A stretch of 61,861 bases of DNA from Rhodothermales bacterium. GTDB lineage: Bacteria > Bacteroidota > Rhodothermia > Rhodothermales > Bin80. A program made the translations under genes and the position numbers. Positions 41,875-51,241 of this stretch are shown here, one piece after another. The notes beneath the pieces were generated by a model. It did not search any database. It was not told the origin of the DNA and saw only the letters and a list, made by a program, of their open reading frames with translations. Position 1 is the first letter of the stretch, and each line of letters opens with the position of its first letter. Where the stretch lies: NCBI GenBank assembly GCA_028278205.1, contig JANQES010000008.1, positions 1 through 61,861 of the forward strand, in the 5' to 3' direction.

Positions 41875-42287
41875 GACGAAGTCCCTCCCTGGGTTCGATC
41901 AGACGAGCGGGCGATACCAAATGCCGGATGCTCGGCAGCGTTGGGTGATGGTTGGCAGAGATGCTAATTTCCTAGCACTCCTTGCTCTACGCTAATTTTT
42001 TAGCAGGGATGCACACAGCCGCGAAAAAAGTTGTTTTTTTTCTCGATGGGCGCCTCCCTCCCGTTTCGGGCGTTTTTTCGCCGAAAAGCGCCGTCCTACC
42101 TCTTGAGACACCGCCCTCTCCCAAAACGTTTACACGCTGTTGATGAGCAGAACGCTTTTATGCCCTCTCCGACGTAATCACCCATGTCATCGAACAGTCC
42201 TTTTTTGCTTGACGGCCCTGCGCAAGAGAAGATGCGCCTGCCGATGTGAAGGTGCGGGTAAGAAGGAAATCAAAAAGGCCGCATAAA
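41875..42287. other. 413-base region between the DUF5916 gene and the peptide cluster
   Basis: This is the promoter region of the DUF5916 gene, with the paired palindromes at 41963-42004. TTCGGGCG(TTTTTT)CGCCGAA at 42065-42083 is a hairpin with a T loop. No gene was recognised in the rest. Confidence 0.55.
41963..42004. promoter_or_regulatory. Twin 14-bp palindromes, GCTAATTTNNTAGC
   Basis: GCTAATTTCCTAGC (41963-41976) and GCTAATTTTTTAGC (41991-42004) are near-identical palindromes whose centres lie 28 bases apart, 88-130 bases before the DUF5916 start. Twin dyads at this distance suit binding of a dimeric regulator. The regulator is unknown. Confidence 0.6.
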
Positions 42288-42322
42288 CAAACAAGCCCAC
42301 GCTCGAAGAACGCAGGCTTGCA
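42288..42322 (-). terminator. Terminator of the mini-peptide operon
   Basis: On the minus strand AAGCCTGCGT pairs with GCGTGGGCTT (G-T pairs included), followed by GTTTGTTTATG. It comes 22 bases after the stop of the last peptide gene. Confidence 0.65.
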
Positions 42323-42343
42323 GAACTGTTGTGTCCAGGCTGC

Positions 42344-42400
42344 TCACTCCAAAATAGCCGCCATAGGCGAACCGGCTTTCACGCGTGTTTTGGTGCGCAT
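42344..42400 (-). CDS. Mini-peptide 1 of the KTxxKAG cluster (18 residues)
   Basis: ATG at 42400, TGA at 42346-42344. The product begins MRTKTRVKAG and ends SPMAAILE. AGGAGGT stands six bases before the ATG, an almost perfect Shine-Dalgarno in a genome where most starts have none. It is the last gene of four. Its leader sequence resembles that of peptide 2 (TTCCATCC...ACC, AGGAGGTACGACG), so the genes arose by tandem duplication. Confidence 0.7.
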   Translation of the reverse strand: MRTKTRVKAGSPMAAILE

Positions 42401-42456
42401 CGTCGTACCTCCTGGTTTGATAGGATGGAATCAGGGTTTGGGGATCAACAGGGACA

Positions 42457-42522
42457 TTAAAATCCGCCGCCGAAGCCTCCCGCGCGGAAGGAACCAGCCT
42501 TCAGATGCGTCTTGATCGGCAT
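42457..42522 (-). CDS. Mini-peptide 2 of the KTxxKAG cluster (21 residues)
   Basis: ATG at 42522, TAA at 42459-42457. The product begins MPIKTHLKAG and continues with a glycine- and aromatic-rich tail, SFRAGGFGGGF. GGGAGGT lies six bases before the ATG. The 5' leader is nearly the same as that of peptide 1. The tail could be a substrate core for a modifying enzyme, or could simply be amyloid-prone. Confidence 0.72.
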   Translation of the reverse strand: MPIKTHLKAGSFRAGGFGGGF

Positions 42523-42566
42523 CGTCGTACCTCCCTGGGTTGGATGGAATGAATTCAGCAGGCGTC

Positions 42567-42632
42567 TTAAAACCTGCCGCCTGCGCCTCGGACGCGGTAG
42601 GAACCAGCTTTGATATGCGTTTGCACGTTCAT
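42567..42632 (-). CDS. Mini-peptide 3 of the KTxxKAG cluster (21 residues)
   Basis: ATG at 42632, TAA at 42569-42567. The product begins MNVQTHIKAG and ends SYRVRGAGGRF, closely parallel to peptide 2 (S-F/Y-R ... GG-F at the same positions). AGGAGGT lies six bases before the start. Confidence 0.72.
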   Translation of the reverse strand: MNVQTHIKAGSYRVRGAGGRF

Positions 42633-42826
42633 CAGAACACCTCCTGGGGTTGGTGAGTGAAGTCAACAAGCCGTGCCTGTGAAGGACACGACGGCCCCAA
42701 GAAAGCCTCACCACGACGGCAGAGTCCTCAAGAAAAGCTCAATTTAACCTGAAATAAACCTTCAATATTCCTGAAAATTGAAACAGGGACGACGCCTCAA
42801 GCGCCGCCCCTATCTTTACAAGGAGC

Positions 42827-42877
42827 CTAATCGTTCCAGAGATAGCCTCCCGCCTTGACACTCGTTTTTGCTTTCAT
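42827..42877 (-). CDS. Mini-peptide 4 of the KTxxKAG cluster (16 residues)
   Basis: ATG at 42877, TAG at 42829-42827. The product begins MKAKTSVKAG and ends GYLWND. GGGAGGT stands six bases before the ATG. It is the first gene of the cluster in the direction of transcription, 194 bases from the next one, and its tail differs from the others. Confidence 0.68.
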   Translation of the reverse strand: MKAKTSVKAGGYLWND

Positions 42878-43019
42878 CGATAGACCTCCCGTTGTTGAGT
42901 TAGACAATGCACGATAATGAATAGGCATTTTGCGCATTCTATGCAAGCTTCGAAACAATTTTGGGCTTCGCGCGAAAGGAGGATGTTAAATCCTTCGCCT
43001 GCTACCAACCCCCGCCGCC
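42878..43019. other. Divergent promoter region of the mini-peptide cluster and M23 gene
   Basis: This AT-rich stretch lies between the first peptide gene and the plus-strand M23 peptidase gene. No operator was recognised. AAAGGAGGATG at 42976-42984 is a Shine-Dalgarno-like motif too far from the M23 ATG to serve it. Confidence 0.4.
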
Positions 43020-44366
43020 ATGCACAACGGCCTTTCGACACGATGGATGGGAATCGGCACCGCGCTGCTGATGGGCAGCGTGTTGTTCGTGTTTGGATGT
43101 GAACCGCCCGAAACGATCAACCCCTTCGCCCGGCCCCTGACCCCGCATCAGGCGTATGCCGCCTCGCTGGAACAAGCCGGCCTGACGGCGACGGCGCTGG
43201 GCCGGTCGTGGCTCGACGCCGGCGCCGGCGTGCTCGAAACCGCCGCACCCATCCCGCTGCCTTTCCGCGAAGTCCGCTACCTCGACCCGGCGCAGCCTGC
43301 CGCCGCCGGCTATCGCTTCGACCTGCGGCGCGGGCAAAAGCTGTTGATCGACGTGGCCACGCAGCCCGGCGACACCACCCGCGTCTTCATCGATCTCTAC
43401 GAAGCCCCCCGCGACTCGACGTCGCCGCCGCGGCATCTGCGCAGCGCCGACAGCACACGGGCCATCACGTACAACGTCCGCCGAGACCGCGCCTACATCC
43501 TGCGCGTGCAGCCCGAACTGCTGTGGGGCGGGCGCTTTCGCATCACCATCCAGACCGACGCCTCGCTGGCCTTCCCGGTGGCCGGCAAAGACACCGGCGC
43601 CATCCGCAGCTACTTCGGCGACTCGCGCGACGGCGGGCGCCGCCGCCACCACGGCGTCGATATTTTCGCCGACAAAGGCACACCGGCCCTGGCTGCCGCC
43701 GAGGCCACCGTCACCCGCGTGCGCAACGGCGGCCTCGGCGGCAAGGTGGTGTGGCTGCGCGACAGGCGCGGCCATGCCCTCTACTACGCGCACCTCGACA
43801 GCCAGCTCGTCCGGCGCGGTATGCGCGTCTCGGTGGGCGACACCGTCGGGCTCGTCGGCAACACCGGCAATGCCCGCACCACGCCGCCGCACCTGCACTT
43901 CGGCATCTATCAGGACGGCCCCACCGATCCGTGGCCCTTCATCCACGTGCCGCGCGCCCAACCCGCCGAGGTCCGCGTCGATACGAGCCGCCTCGGCCTT
44001 TCGGCCCGTGTAGCCCGCCGCGACACCCGGCTCCGCGACGCCCCCGGTCGCCGGGCCGACGTCCTCCGCGATTTGCCCATCAACACGGTGCTTTACGTGA
44101 GCGGCGGCAGCGGAAGCTGGTACCGCGTCCACTTGCCCGACGGCGCCGCCGGCTACGTCTTCGCCTCGCAACTCGAACCGGCCCAGGAGCCCGTCCGCGA
44201 AGTCCATCTGGCCGATGGCCGCGCCGTGCGCCGCCGCCCGGCCCCCACCGCCCTGCCCATCGACAGCCTCGCCGCCGACGCCACGGTGCCGGTGCTCGGA
44301 GAATTTGAGGATTTTCTTTACGTGGAAGCCCCCAGCGGGCGGGCGGGATGGATTGCGGCGGAGTGA
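43020..44366 (+). CDS. M23-family peptidoglycan peptidase, lipoprotein, with SH3 domain
   Basis: This 448-residue protein has a lipoprotein signal (LLMGSVLFVFGC, Cys at residue 27) and an N-terminal beta-sandwich (YRFDLRRGQKLLIDVATQPG). The LytM/M23 domain has the zinc ligands in RRRHHGVDIF and HLHFGIYQD. A C-terminal SH3-like domain closes the protein (RDTRLRDAPGRRADVLRDLP, GYVFASQLEP). It cleaves peptide cross-links in the wall or activates an amidase. All metal ligands are present. It is divergent from the mini-peptide cluster, with no sign of co-regulation. Confidence 0.9.
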   Translation: MHNGLSTRWMGIGTALLMGSVLFVFGCEPPETINPFARPLTPHQAYAASLEQAGLTATALGRSWLDAGAGVLETAAPIPLPFREVRYLDPAQPAAAGYRFDLRRGQKLLIDVATQPGDTTRVFIDLYEAPRDSTSPPRHLRSADSTRAITYNVRRDRAYILRVQPELLWGGRFRITIQTDASLAFPVAGKDTGAIRSYFGDSRDGGRRRHHGVDIFADKGTPALAAAEATVTRVRNGGLGGKVVWLRDRRGHALYYAHLDSQLVRRGMRVSVGDTVGLVGNTGNARTTPPHLHFGIYQDGPTDPWPFIHVPRAQPAEVRVDTSRLGLSARVARRDTRLRDAPGRRADVLRDLPINTVLYVSGGSGSWYRVHLPDGAAGYVFASQLEPAQEPVREVHLADGRAVRRRPAPTALPIDSLAADATVPVLGEFEDFLYVEAPSGRAGWIAAE

Positions 44367-44425
44367 GTTATTGAGCCGGAGAGTCGCGGAAGAAAAAGCA
44401 ATCTCCGGCTCAACAACTTATCCAT

Positions 44426-47400
44426 TCACTTCACGAGCAGCATGCTCCGAACCAGGCTGCGGCCTCGGACGTGGAGGCGGTAGAGGTAAACGCCGCTGGC
44501 AACCTGCGTGCCCGCCGCGTCGGTGCCGTCCCACGTGATGCGGTAGAAGCCCGGCCTGTGCGGCGCATCCACCAGCACACGCACCTGCTGACCGAGGACG
44601 TTGAACACCTCCAGCCGGACCACCGCATCGGCCTCCTGCGCAGGCACCGTATACTCGATGATCGTGCTCGGATTGAAAGGATTGGGATAGTTTGCCATCA
44701 ACGCCAGCGTCTCCGGCACCATCGCCTCGGTCGTCTCCTCGACAAACGCTGCGCTGCCCACGACGAGGCTGTAGCGGCTCTGCCTCGGCGAGACCGCCAG
44801 TGCCAGCGTGGGCTGCGCGTGCAGATCGTAACGCTTCGACGTCTCTCGGTCAACCAGATAGACCTCGGAGGCGGCGAAGGCCTCCAGCCCTTCCGCCCGA
44901 AGCGTGATCGGGGTGTCTTCTTGCGCCCGGAGCATCACCTCGAAGACCTCGCCGTCGCTGCCATCGGGCCTGAACTCGGCGGCCAGGGCGCTGCGCGGCG
45001 TGGTGAAGTGCTCGTTGACCAGGCGCAGGCTCACCGCTTCGAAGACGCCGGGCGGCCCGACAGTGTCGTAGGCGTCGCGTCCGGGTTTGGCCTGTCGCGC
45101 GGTGCCGGCACGCACGGCGGCAACGCGTTGGTCGTCGTGGTAGGCTGCCAGGGTGAGCACGCGGGTGGGCGCCGGCAAGGGCGTGGTTTCGGGGATCGTC
45201 GCGAGGCCGGGGTAGGGTATTTTGAGCGTCGTTGCCGCCGTGGGATTATTGAAATAAAACGCCTCGCCCGTCCTTGCCGAAGCGAAATTATCTGTGCTCA
45301 TCCCGTCATAGCGATAGAGCGACGGATTCGTGTCGATTTCGTTGACAGCCAACACACTGTCCCAACTCACCGGGGTGTCAAACGGGTTCGAGATGATCGT
45401 CCAGCCGTTTGCGTTGACCTCGATAGCATAGACGCCATCCGTGAGTTGGACGGGCGATGCTGTTCCCGATGGCGTCCACCGCTTCTTGCTCAACAGCCAG
45501 AAACCTCGGCCCGGCTTGAAGTCGAACAGGGGGGTACCGTCATTCTTTACCAGATAGGCGGGATGATCGACCTCCTCCCCGTTATCGTGGTACGCGATCC
45601 ATTCATCCGAGGACTGCCCGGCCAAGGTAGACGCCAGAGAGACGACGTCGTTGCCGGGCAGCGCGACGAGGCGGTAGCTCGACGTCTTGGTCGGATCGTC
45701 ACCGAAGTCCTCGACAATGGAGTACGTGAATGAAACGCTGATCGTCGCGGTGGTGTCACCGGTGGCGTCGTCGTCGTCGGTGACGGTCAGCATGAGGGTG
45801 AAGTGGCCCGCCCGCGGGTATTGATGGCTCTCCATGGGTGAGGCCCCGCTGCTGGTCGAGCCGTCGCCGAAGTCCCACGCATAGGTTTCAATCGATCCGT
45901 CGGGATCGCTCGAAGCCGAGGCGTCGAAGTTGACCGTGAGCGGCGCCGGCGACGGCGTGGCCGTGAAGCGTGCCACCGGTCTCAGGTTTTCGGGGGGTAG
46001 CGTCACTTCAAGAGGCTCGGAGAACTCCGAGGTGTTGCCGGCGTCGTCGGTGGCCGTGGCGACGAGGCGGTCACCTGCGTCGATGTCCAGCGCCGTCGCG
46101 TTGCCCAAGCTGACCTGCCTGTCGCCGGTGTTTGTGTAGTTGTCGCTGCCGAGCACGAACTCGCCTTCCTCCAAATCGACGTCGGTCTCGAAAAATTCGA
46201 CGGTCAGCGGATAGACGGCATTGTTGTTCGGCGTGGAATCGACCGAGTAGGTCACGATCAGATTACCCGACCCATCGATCACGGCGTCGGTGATGACGGG
46301 GAAGTTCTGGAGGTTGTTGGGTCCGGTGTCGTCATCGCCGGAGTCGTTGGGGGTGGCGTCGTCGTCATTGAGATCGATGCCGATGCCTATGTTTCCGTAG
46401 ATCCGGTTGCCTCGGATGGCATTGCCGGTGCCGGCGTCGGTGGCAAGGATCACGCCGTCGAAGTTGTTGAAGGCGATGATGTTGCCTTCGCCCAGCGTCG
46501 TGCCGCCGATGGTATTGCCGCCGGCCCCACCCTGGATAAGCACTCCGACGCCGTTCGGGAGGGCGTCGGTGCCATTGGCTTGGAGGCCGATGTAATTGCC
46601 CTGGATCTTGTTGTCCGTCGTCCCTTCACCCTGGATGACAACACCGGCTAAACCCAAACCCGAGATCACATTACGCGCTGCAGGCGTGGCACCGCCAATC
46701 GTGTTATTCGCCGCTCCTGATAAGATCTCTATACCGTTGTTTCCACTATTTAAAGACGCGTTGCCATTGGCTGTGACACCGATGTAGTTGCCCTCAACCG
46801 TGTTGTCATTCGTACCCTCATCCTTGATTTGAATTATCCCCTCAATGACGTTACACGCGCCGGTGCAATTGCCCCCCGGCGTTGTGCCTACCGTTCCACC
46901 GATGGTGTTGTTGCTCGCACGCTCCGAGAGCTGCACGTTGCCATCTGCAAGAAACTTGGAGCCCGTGTGATCTGTGCCGATGTAATTGCCCTGGACGACG
47001 GTGTAAGTCCCCCCTGTGATGCCAACACCGATCACTACATTGCGCCCGGCTGACGTCGTGTCGCCGATCGTGGTGCGGCTGGCCTCAATGATTAACACGC
47101 CGCCACCCAAACCCAACGCTCCCAGACCACTGGCATCGATGCCGATGTAATTGCCCTGAATGATGGTGCCGTCCGTGCCGCGATCTTCAATATTGATACC
47201 TCTAATCAGATTGCCGGAAATGAGGTTGCACGCCCCGGCACAGCCATCCCCCGGCGTCGTGGAGCTCGTCCCGCCGATGACGGTATTGGTGGCTCTTTTG
47301 ACTAACACACCGTGCACACCATTAGCACGGGCTTCCATACCTGTCGTGTCGGTGCCGATGTAGTTGCCCTCGATGCGGTTGCCCGTCGCGCTGGCATCCT

Positions 47401-50400
47401 TGATGTGCACGCCGTCCATCTTATTGCCCGAGATGACATTCCCCTGGCCATCCCTGTCCCCCCCGATAACATTGTCGTTGGCGCCATTGTGGATGTAGAC
47501 ACCATGCACACCGTTGCCGAGAGAATCTCCAGCGGCATCGAGACCGATGTAGTTGCCCCAAACGAAATTGCCATTGGCGTTTTCGATACGGATGCCGCTT
47601 TGACCATTGTCTACAATGACATTGCGCGCTGCGGGGTCGTTGCCGCCGATACGGTTGAAGCTGGATCCACTTTCAATAACGATGCCGTTTTTCCTGAATC
47701 CCCGGATGACGAGCCCTCGAACGACACTGGTGTTGCTGCCCTGCCCCAAGAGCGTCAGCCCATCGACGCCATCGCCTGCCTCGCTACCGTCGAGAACGAT
47801 CTGCCGGGCGCCGTCGATCACCACGGGCCGCGTGATAGCGGGTAGGGCGCCCTCCAGGAGGATGGTGCACACGCCGTCACCACCACAACCCGGATCCGAA
47901 CCGGGGATATTGAATGTGATGCTATCGGCGTCCGCGGTGCCAGGGCCGCAATCCTCTCCCGTCGCATCGCCCACCATGTTGGCGTTGGTGATGGCCTCGC
48001 GCAATGTGCACTCATTGTCGCCGGAAATCGATGGATTGTTATCCGCTGTGCTGTTGACCACGATCATCCTCGGCGGCAGGGCAAACAGTGCAGAAAACTC
48101 CGAGGTGTTGCCGTTGGCGTCGGTGGCCGTGGCGACGAGGTAGTCGACCTCGCCCAGTGCCAGTGCGTTGCCCAGATTGGCCGGTATGGAAGTACCGGAT
48201 CGATAGTCAGATTCTAAGTAGATACTATCTATGATCCAGGCCCGGCCTTCACCGCCGGCGTCAGCCTTGAAAAACTCGACGGTGAGGTCGTAGGCGGCGT
48301 TATCAGGGCGACTGTTGACGCTATAGGTGACTATCAAGTTGCCTGCATCATCAATCTCGGCCTGGCTAAAACGAGGGGGATTCTGCAAGTTGTTGGGGCC
48401 GGAGTCGGGATCTCCGTCGTCCTCGCCTGAGGAGCCGTCGTTGCCGAGGTCGATGCCGAGCAAGTCATTTTCGAAGATTGCGTTGCGGGTGATGATGTTG
48501 CCGGTGCCGGCTGTGGCATCGAGGGTCACGCCGTTCTGGTGATTGAACGCGATGGTGTTGGCAGCCGTGATGTTGTCCGAGGATTCATCCGTGATAAAGA
48601 CCCCGCTTAAAGCGTTGCCGAGAGAGTCTCCGGCAGCGTTGAGGCCAATGTAGTTGCCCTCGACAAGGTTATTGATGGTGCCGGCTTCACTGAGACGAAC
48701 GCCGTCGTTGCCATTGCCTGCGATGACGTTGCGCGCGCCCTGGGCGCTCCCACCGATGATGTTACTGCCGGCTCCAAGCCTGATGACCACACCGGATCTC
48801 ACGTTGCCGAAATTCAGGACGCCGTGAACGTCGGTGCCGATGTAGTTGCCCTCGATGCGGTTGCCCGTCGAGCCATTGTCCTGGATGACAATCCCGCTTT
48901 CACCGTTAGCCGAGATCACGTTGCGCGCTCCAGGCAAGGTGCCGCCGATCATATTAAAGCGAGACCTTTCTTCAATCAAGATGCCATCTTTGCCATTGCT
49001 TTCGACAACCGTGACGTTGTTATCATAACTAACGCCGATGCGGTTGCCCTGAACCAGGTTTCTGTCCCCTCGGATCCAGACGCCGCTCTCGGCGAAATTG
49101 ATAATCGTCTGCCCCATAAGGGTATCTTCCGTCGCGAGGTTATACCCCGGGTTGGGTCCTGCATTTATCCCGTTCAGTATGATCTTGATTTCCGCATTAG
49201 AGCCTACCTCCATCGTGTTCGGCGAAGCCCCCGGTTGCGTGTAGCCATCGATGGTCATCGACTCTACGAGGGGAGGCAAACCGTCATTCGGCGAGATGAT
49301 GCACACGCCCTCTTCATCGCAGCCCTGGTCCGTCGAACTGGGAATCGCGAATTCAATTCTATCGGACGCTTCATCGTCGCCGGCTGCGCATTCCCCGACC
49401 TCAATGCCCGAAGGCTCGTTGATATTGGCTGCTATGATGGCCTCGCGCAACGTGCAGAAGCCGTCGTCGCCATTCTCTACGTCGGCGGTGCTGTTGACGG
49501 TGATGACCTTCCGCGTCACCTCGATAGCCTCGGAAAACTCCGAGGTGTTGCCGTCAGCATCGGTGGCGGTGGCAACGAGGCGATCGCCCACGGTAAGCGA
49601 ATCAACGTTTTGTATGTCCGATACACCGTCTGGATAGTTGGGCGTAAAGTAAATATCGCTGACTAGAAAGATCTGCCCTTCCTCGCCGTCACCGTCCGCT
49701 TTGAAAAAGTCGACGCTGAGGGGGTAGCTGACGATGGCCGGGTCGCTGTCAACACGGTAGGTCACATACAGGTAGCCGGCGCCATCGAGTTCAGCAGCGG
49801 TAATGACGGGGGTGTTCTGGAGCCTGTTGGGGCCGTCGTCGCCGTCGCCGAGATCGTTCGGCGTGATGCCCGTCGCATCATCGGAAAAAGCGGCTAGGTT
49901 GATGCCGAGGCCATCGTTCTCGAAGATCGCATTGAGCCGGATGCGGTTGCCCTGCGTGTCGTTGTTGAAAAGACGAACGCCATCCCCACCGTTGTAGGCG
50001 ATGGTGTTGCCGGCCCCCTCCATGATCCCGCCGATGGTGTTGTCCGAAGCATTATTACTGATAAACACACCGGCAATGCTGTTTCCAAGATTGTCATCCC
50101 CCCCGGCGTTGGTGCCGATGAAATTCCCCTGGACCAGATTACCCGTCGACCCAATGCCTCCGATCACGACGCCAGACGTACTGCTGCCGACGATGACATT
50201 GCCGGCCCCGGCCATAGCCCCGCCGATTATATTGCCGCTGGCGCCAAAGTCGATCGACACGCCGACGCCATTACCCAGCGTGGCAGTGCCGCTCGCATCG
50301 AGGCCGATGTAGTTGCCCTCGACGCGGTTGCCCGTGGTGCTGCTGTCTTGGATGGCAATGCCGCTAGAACGATTGCCGGAGAGGACGTTGCGCGCGCTCT

Positions 50401-51175
50401 GGATGACCCCGCCGATGATGTTGTTGCTGGCGCCATCGAGAATGTGGACGCCATGTCTGCCGTTGCCGAGGGAGTCTCCGGCTGCGTTGAGGCCGATGTA
50501 GTTGCCCTCGATGCGGTTGCCTGTGGTACCGCTGCCCTGGAGGACAATGCCGCTAAAGAAGCTGCCTGCGATGACGTTGCGCGCCTCAGGGGTCGTGCCG
50601 CCGATGACGTTGCCGGTGCCCGCTGTAATCAACACCCCTGACCCGTTGAGGCTTGCTTGCATGCCTGTGGGATCCGTGCCGATGTAGTTGCCTTCGATGC
50701 GATTTCCCTGGCCGTTAAGCAAGATGCCTGAACTGTTGAATTGATGAATCACCAGCCCCCGGATGGTGCTATTTGACGCCATGACGACCAGACCTTCCAC
50801 CGGGAACCCTTGATCGGTATTGCTACCGTCGATTACGATACAAGGGCCGGTGCCACAGTTTTGTGTCGTCCCGTCTATCACTACGGGTTGCGTGATATCG
50901 CGCAGGGCACCGACGAAGGGCATGATCGTCTCGATACTCCCGCCGCCGTTGATCTGGAAGAAAATCGAATCGACGTCTGCCGTTGCATTGGCAGCCCCGA
51001 TAGCCTCTTGTAGCGTGCATTCTTGCTGATCGCAGACGCCATTGCCAGGATGGGCCGTAGAGTTGACGATGAAGGTCGTCTGCGCCGCCGCAGGCACCGC
51101 GTTGGCGGCAAACAGGAAGGCGAGCCAAAAAACAAAAGCGCGCGCGCGGACGGGTAAAATCATTATCCTGATCAT
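44426..51175 (-). CDS. Giant T9SS surface protein with CSLREA motifs and beta-helix repeats
   Basis: This protein of about 2,249 residues has a signal peptide (FVFWLAFLFAANAVPAAAQ). Three CSLREA-type motifs open successive blocks: CTLQEAIGAANA near residue 48, CTLREAIIAANI near 571 and CTLREAITNANM near 1054. Each is followed by right-handed parallel beta-helix coils of the type GNRIEGNYIGTD, NVIGGTT and ARNVISGN. A PKD domain lies at about 1731-1800 (DASASSDPDGSIETYAWDFG). The C-terminal type IX sorting domain is YPNPFNPSTIIEYTVP and VFNVLGQQVRVLV, ending YLYRLHVRGRSLV. It is secreted and probably anchored at the surface as an adhesin or matrix protein. DNA repeats in the coils invite recombination. 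It follows the protease gene in the same direction. Confidence 0.9.
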   Translation of the reverse strand: MIRIMILPVRARAFVFWLAFLFAANAVPAAAQTTFIVNSTAHPGNGVCDQQECTLQEAIGAANATADVDSIFFQINGGGSIETIMPFVGALRDITQPVVIDGTTQNCGTGPCIVIDGSNTDQGFPVEGLVVMASNSTIRGLVIHQFNSSGILLNGQGNRIEGNYIGTDPTGMQASLNGSGVLITAGTGNVIGGTTPEARNVIAGSFFSGIVLQGSGTTGNRIEGNYIGLNAAGDSLGNGRHGVHILDGASNNIIGGVIQSARNVLSGNRSSGIAIQDSSTTGNRVEGNYIGLDASGTATLGNGVGVSIDFGASGNIIGGAMAGAGNVIVGSSTSGVVIGGIGSTGNLVQGNFIGTNAGGDDNLGNSIAGVFISNNASDNTIGGIMEGAGNTIAYNGGDGVRLFNNDTQGNRIRLNAIFENDGLGINLAAFSDDATGITPNDLGDGDDGPNRLQNTPVITAAELDGAGYLYVTYRVDSDPAIVSYPLSVDFFKADGDGEEGQIFLVSDIYFTPNYPDGVSDIQNVDSLTVGDRLVATATDADGNTSEFSEAIEVTRKVITVNSTADVENGDDGFCTLREAIIAANINEPSGIEVGECAAGDDEASDRIEFAIPSSTDQGCDEEGVCIISPNDGLPPLVESMTIDGYTQPGASPNTMEVGSNAEIKIILNGINAGPNPGYNLATEDTLMGQTIINFAESGVWIRGDRNLVQGNRIGVSYDNNVTVVESNGKDGILIEERSRFNMIGGTLPGARNVISANGESGIVIQDNGSTGNRIEGNYIGTDVHGVLNFGNVRSGVVIRLGAGSNIIGGSAQGARNVIAGNGNDGVRLSEAGTINNLVEGNYIGLNAAGDSLGNALSGVFITDESSDNITAANTIAFNHQNGVTLDATAGTGNIITRNAIFENDLLGIDLGNDGSSGEDDGDPDSGPNNLQNPPRFSQAEIDDAGNLIVTYSVNSRPDNAAYDLTVEFFKADAGGEGRAWIIDSIYLESDYRSGTSIPANLGNALALGEVDYLVATATDANGNTSEFSALFALPPRMIVVNSTADNNPSISGDNECTLREAITNANMVGDATGEDCGPGTADADSITFNIPGSDPGCGGDGVCTILLEGALPAITRPVVIDGARQIVLDGSEAGDGVDGLTLLGQGSNTSVVRGLVIRGFRKNGIVIESGSSFNRIGGNDPAARNVIVDNGQSGIRIENANGNFVWGNYIGLDAAGDSLGNGVHGVYIHNGANDNVIGGDRDGQGNVISGNKMDGVHIKDASATGNRIEGNYIGTDTTGMEARANGVHGVLVKRATNTVIGGTSSTTPGDGCAGACNLISGNLIRGINIEDRGTDGTIIQGNYIGIDASGLGALGLGGGVLIIEASRTTIGDTTSAGRNVVIGVGITGGTYTVVQGNYIGTDHTGSKFLADGNVQLSERASNNTIGGTVGTTPGGNCTGACNVIEGIIQIKDEGTNDNTVEGNYIGVTANGNASLNSGNNGIEILSGAANNTIGGATPAARNVISGLGLAGVVIQGEGTTDNKIQGNYIGLQANGTDALPNGVGVLIQGGAGGNTIGGTTLGEGNIIAFNNFDGVILATDAGTGNAIRGNRIYGNIGIGIDLNDDDATPNDSGDDDTGPNNLQNFPVITDAVIDGSGNLIVTYSVDSTPNNNAVYPLTVEFFETDVDLEEGEFVLGSDNYTNTGDRQVSLGNATALDIDAGDRLVATATDDAGNTSEFSEPLEVTLPPENLRPVARFTATPSPAPLTVNFDASASSDPDGSIETYAWDFGDGSTSSGASPMESHQYPRAGHFTLMLTVTDDDDATGDTTATISVSFTYSIVEDFGDDPTKTSSYRLVALPGNDVVSLASTLAGQSSDEWIAYHDNGEEVDHPAYLVKNDGTPLFDFKPGRGFWLLSKKRWTPSGTASPVQLTDGVYAIEVNANGWTIISNPFDTPVSWDSVLAVNEIDTNPSLYRYDGMSTDNFASARTGEAFYFNNPTAATTLKIPYPGLATIPETTPLPAPTRVLTLAAYHDDQRVAAVRAGTARQAKPGRDAYDTVGPPGVFEAVSLRLVNEHFTTPRSALAAEFRPDGSDGEVFEVMLRAQEDTPITLRAEGLEAFAASEVYLVDRETSKRYDLHAQPTLALAVSPRQSRYSLVVGSAAFVEETTEAMVPETLALMANYPNPFNPSTIIEYTVPAQEADAVVRLEVFNVLGQQVRVLVDAPHRPGFYRITWDGTDAAGTQVASGVYLYRLHVRGRSLVRSMLLVK

Positions 51176-51241
51176 CGGTCTCACCCTTGAATCTTTAGTC
51201 GATGAGCAAACGATATCGCAGAGCAAGAGAGAGCAGCGCGG

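Noticed and set aside
42917..43102. Plus-strand short frame before the M23 gene as a further mini-peptide
   Set aside because: It lacks the KTxxKAG head and the AGGAGGT signal at the right distance and overlaps the M23 start.
47000..50700. Dispersed short repeats resembling a repeat array
   Set aside because: They code for the GNYIG/NVIGG coils of the beta-helix protein.
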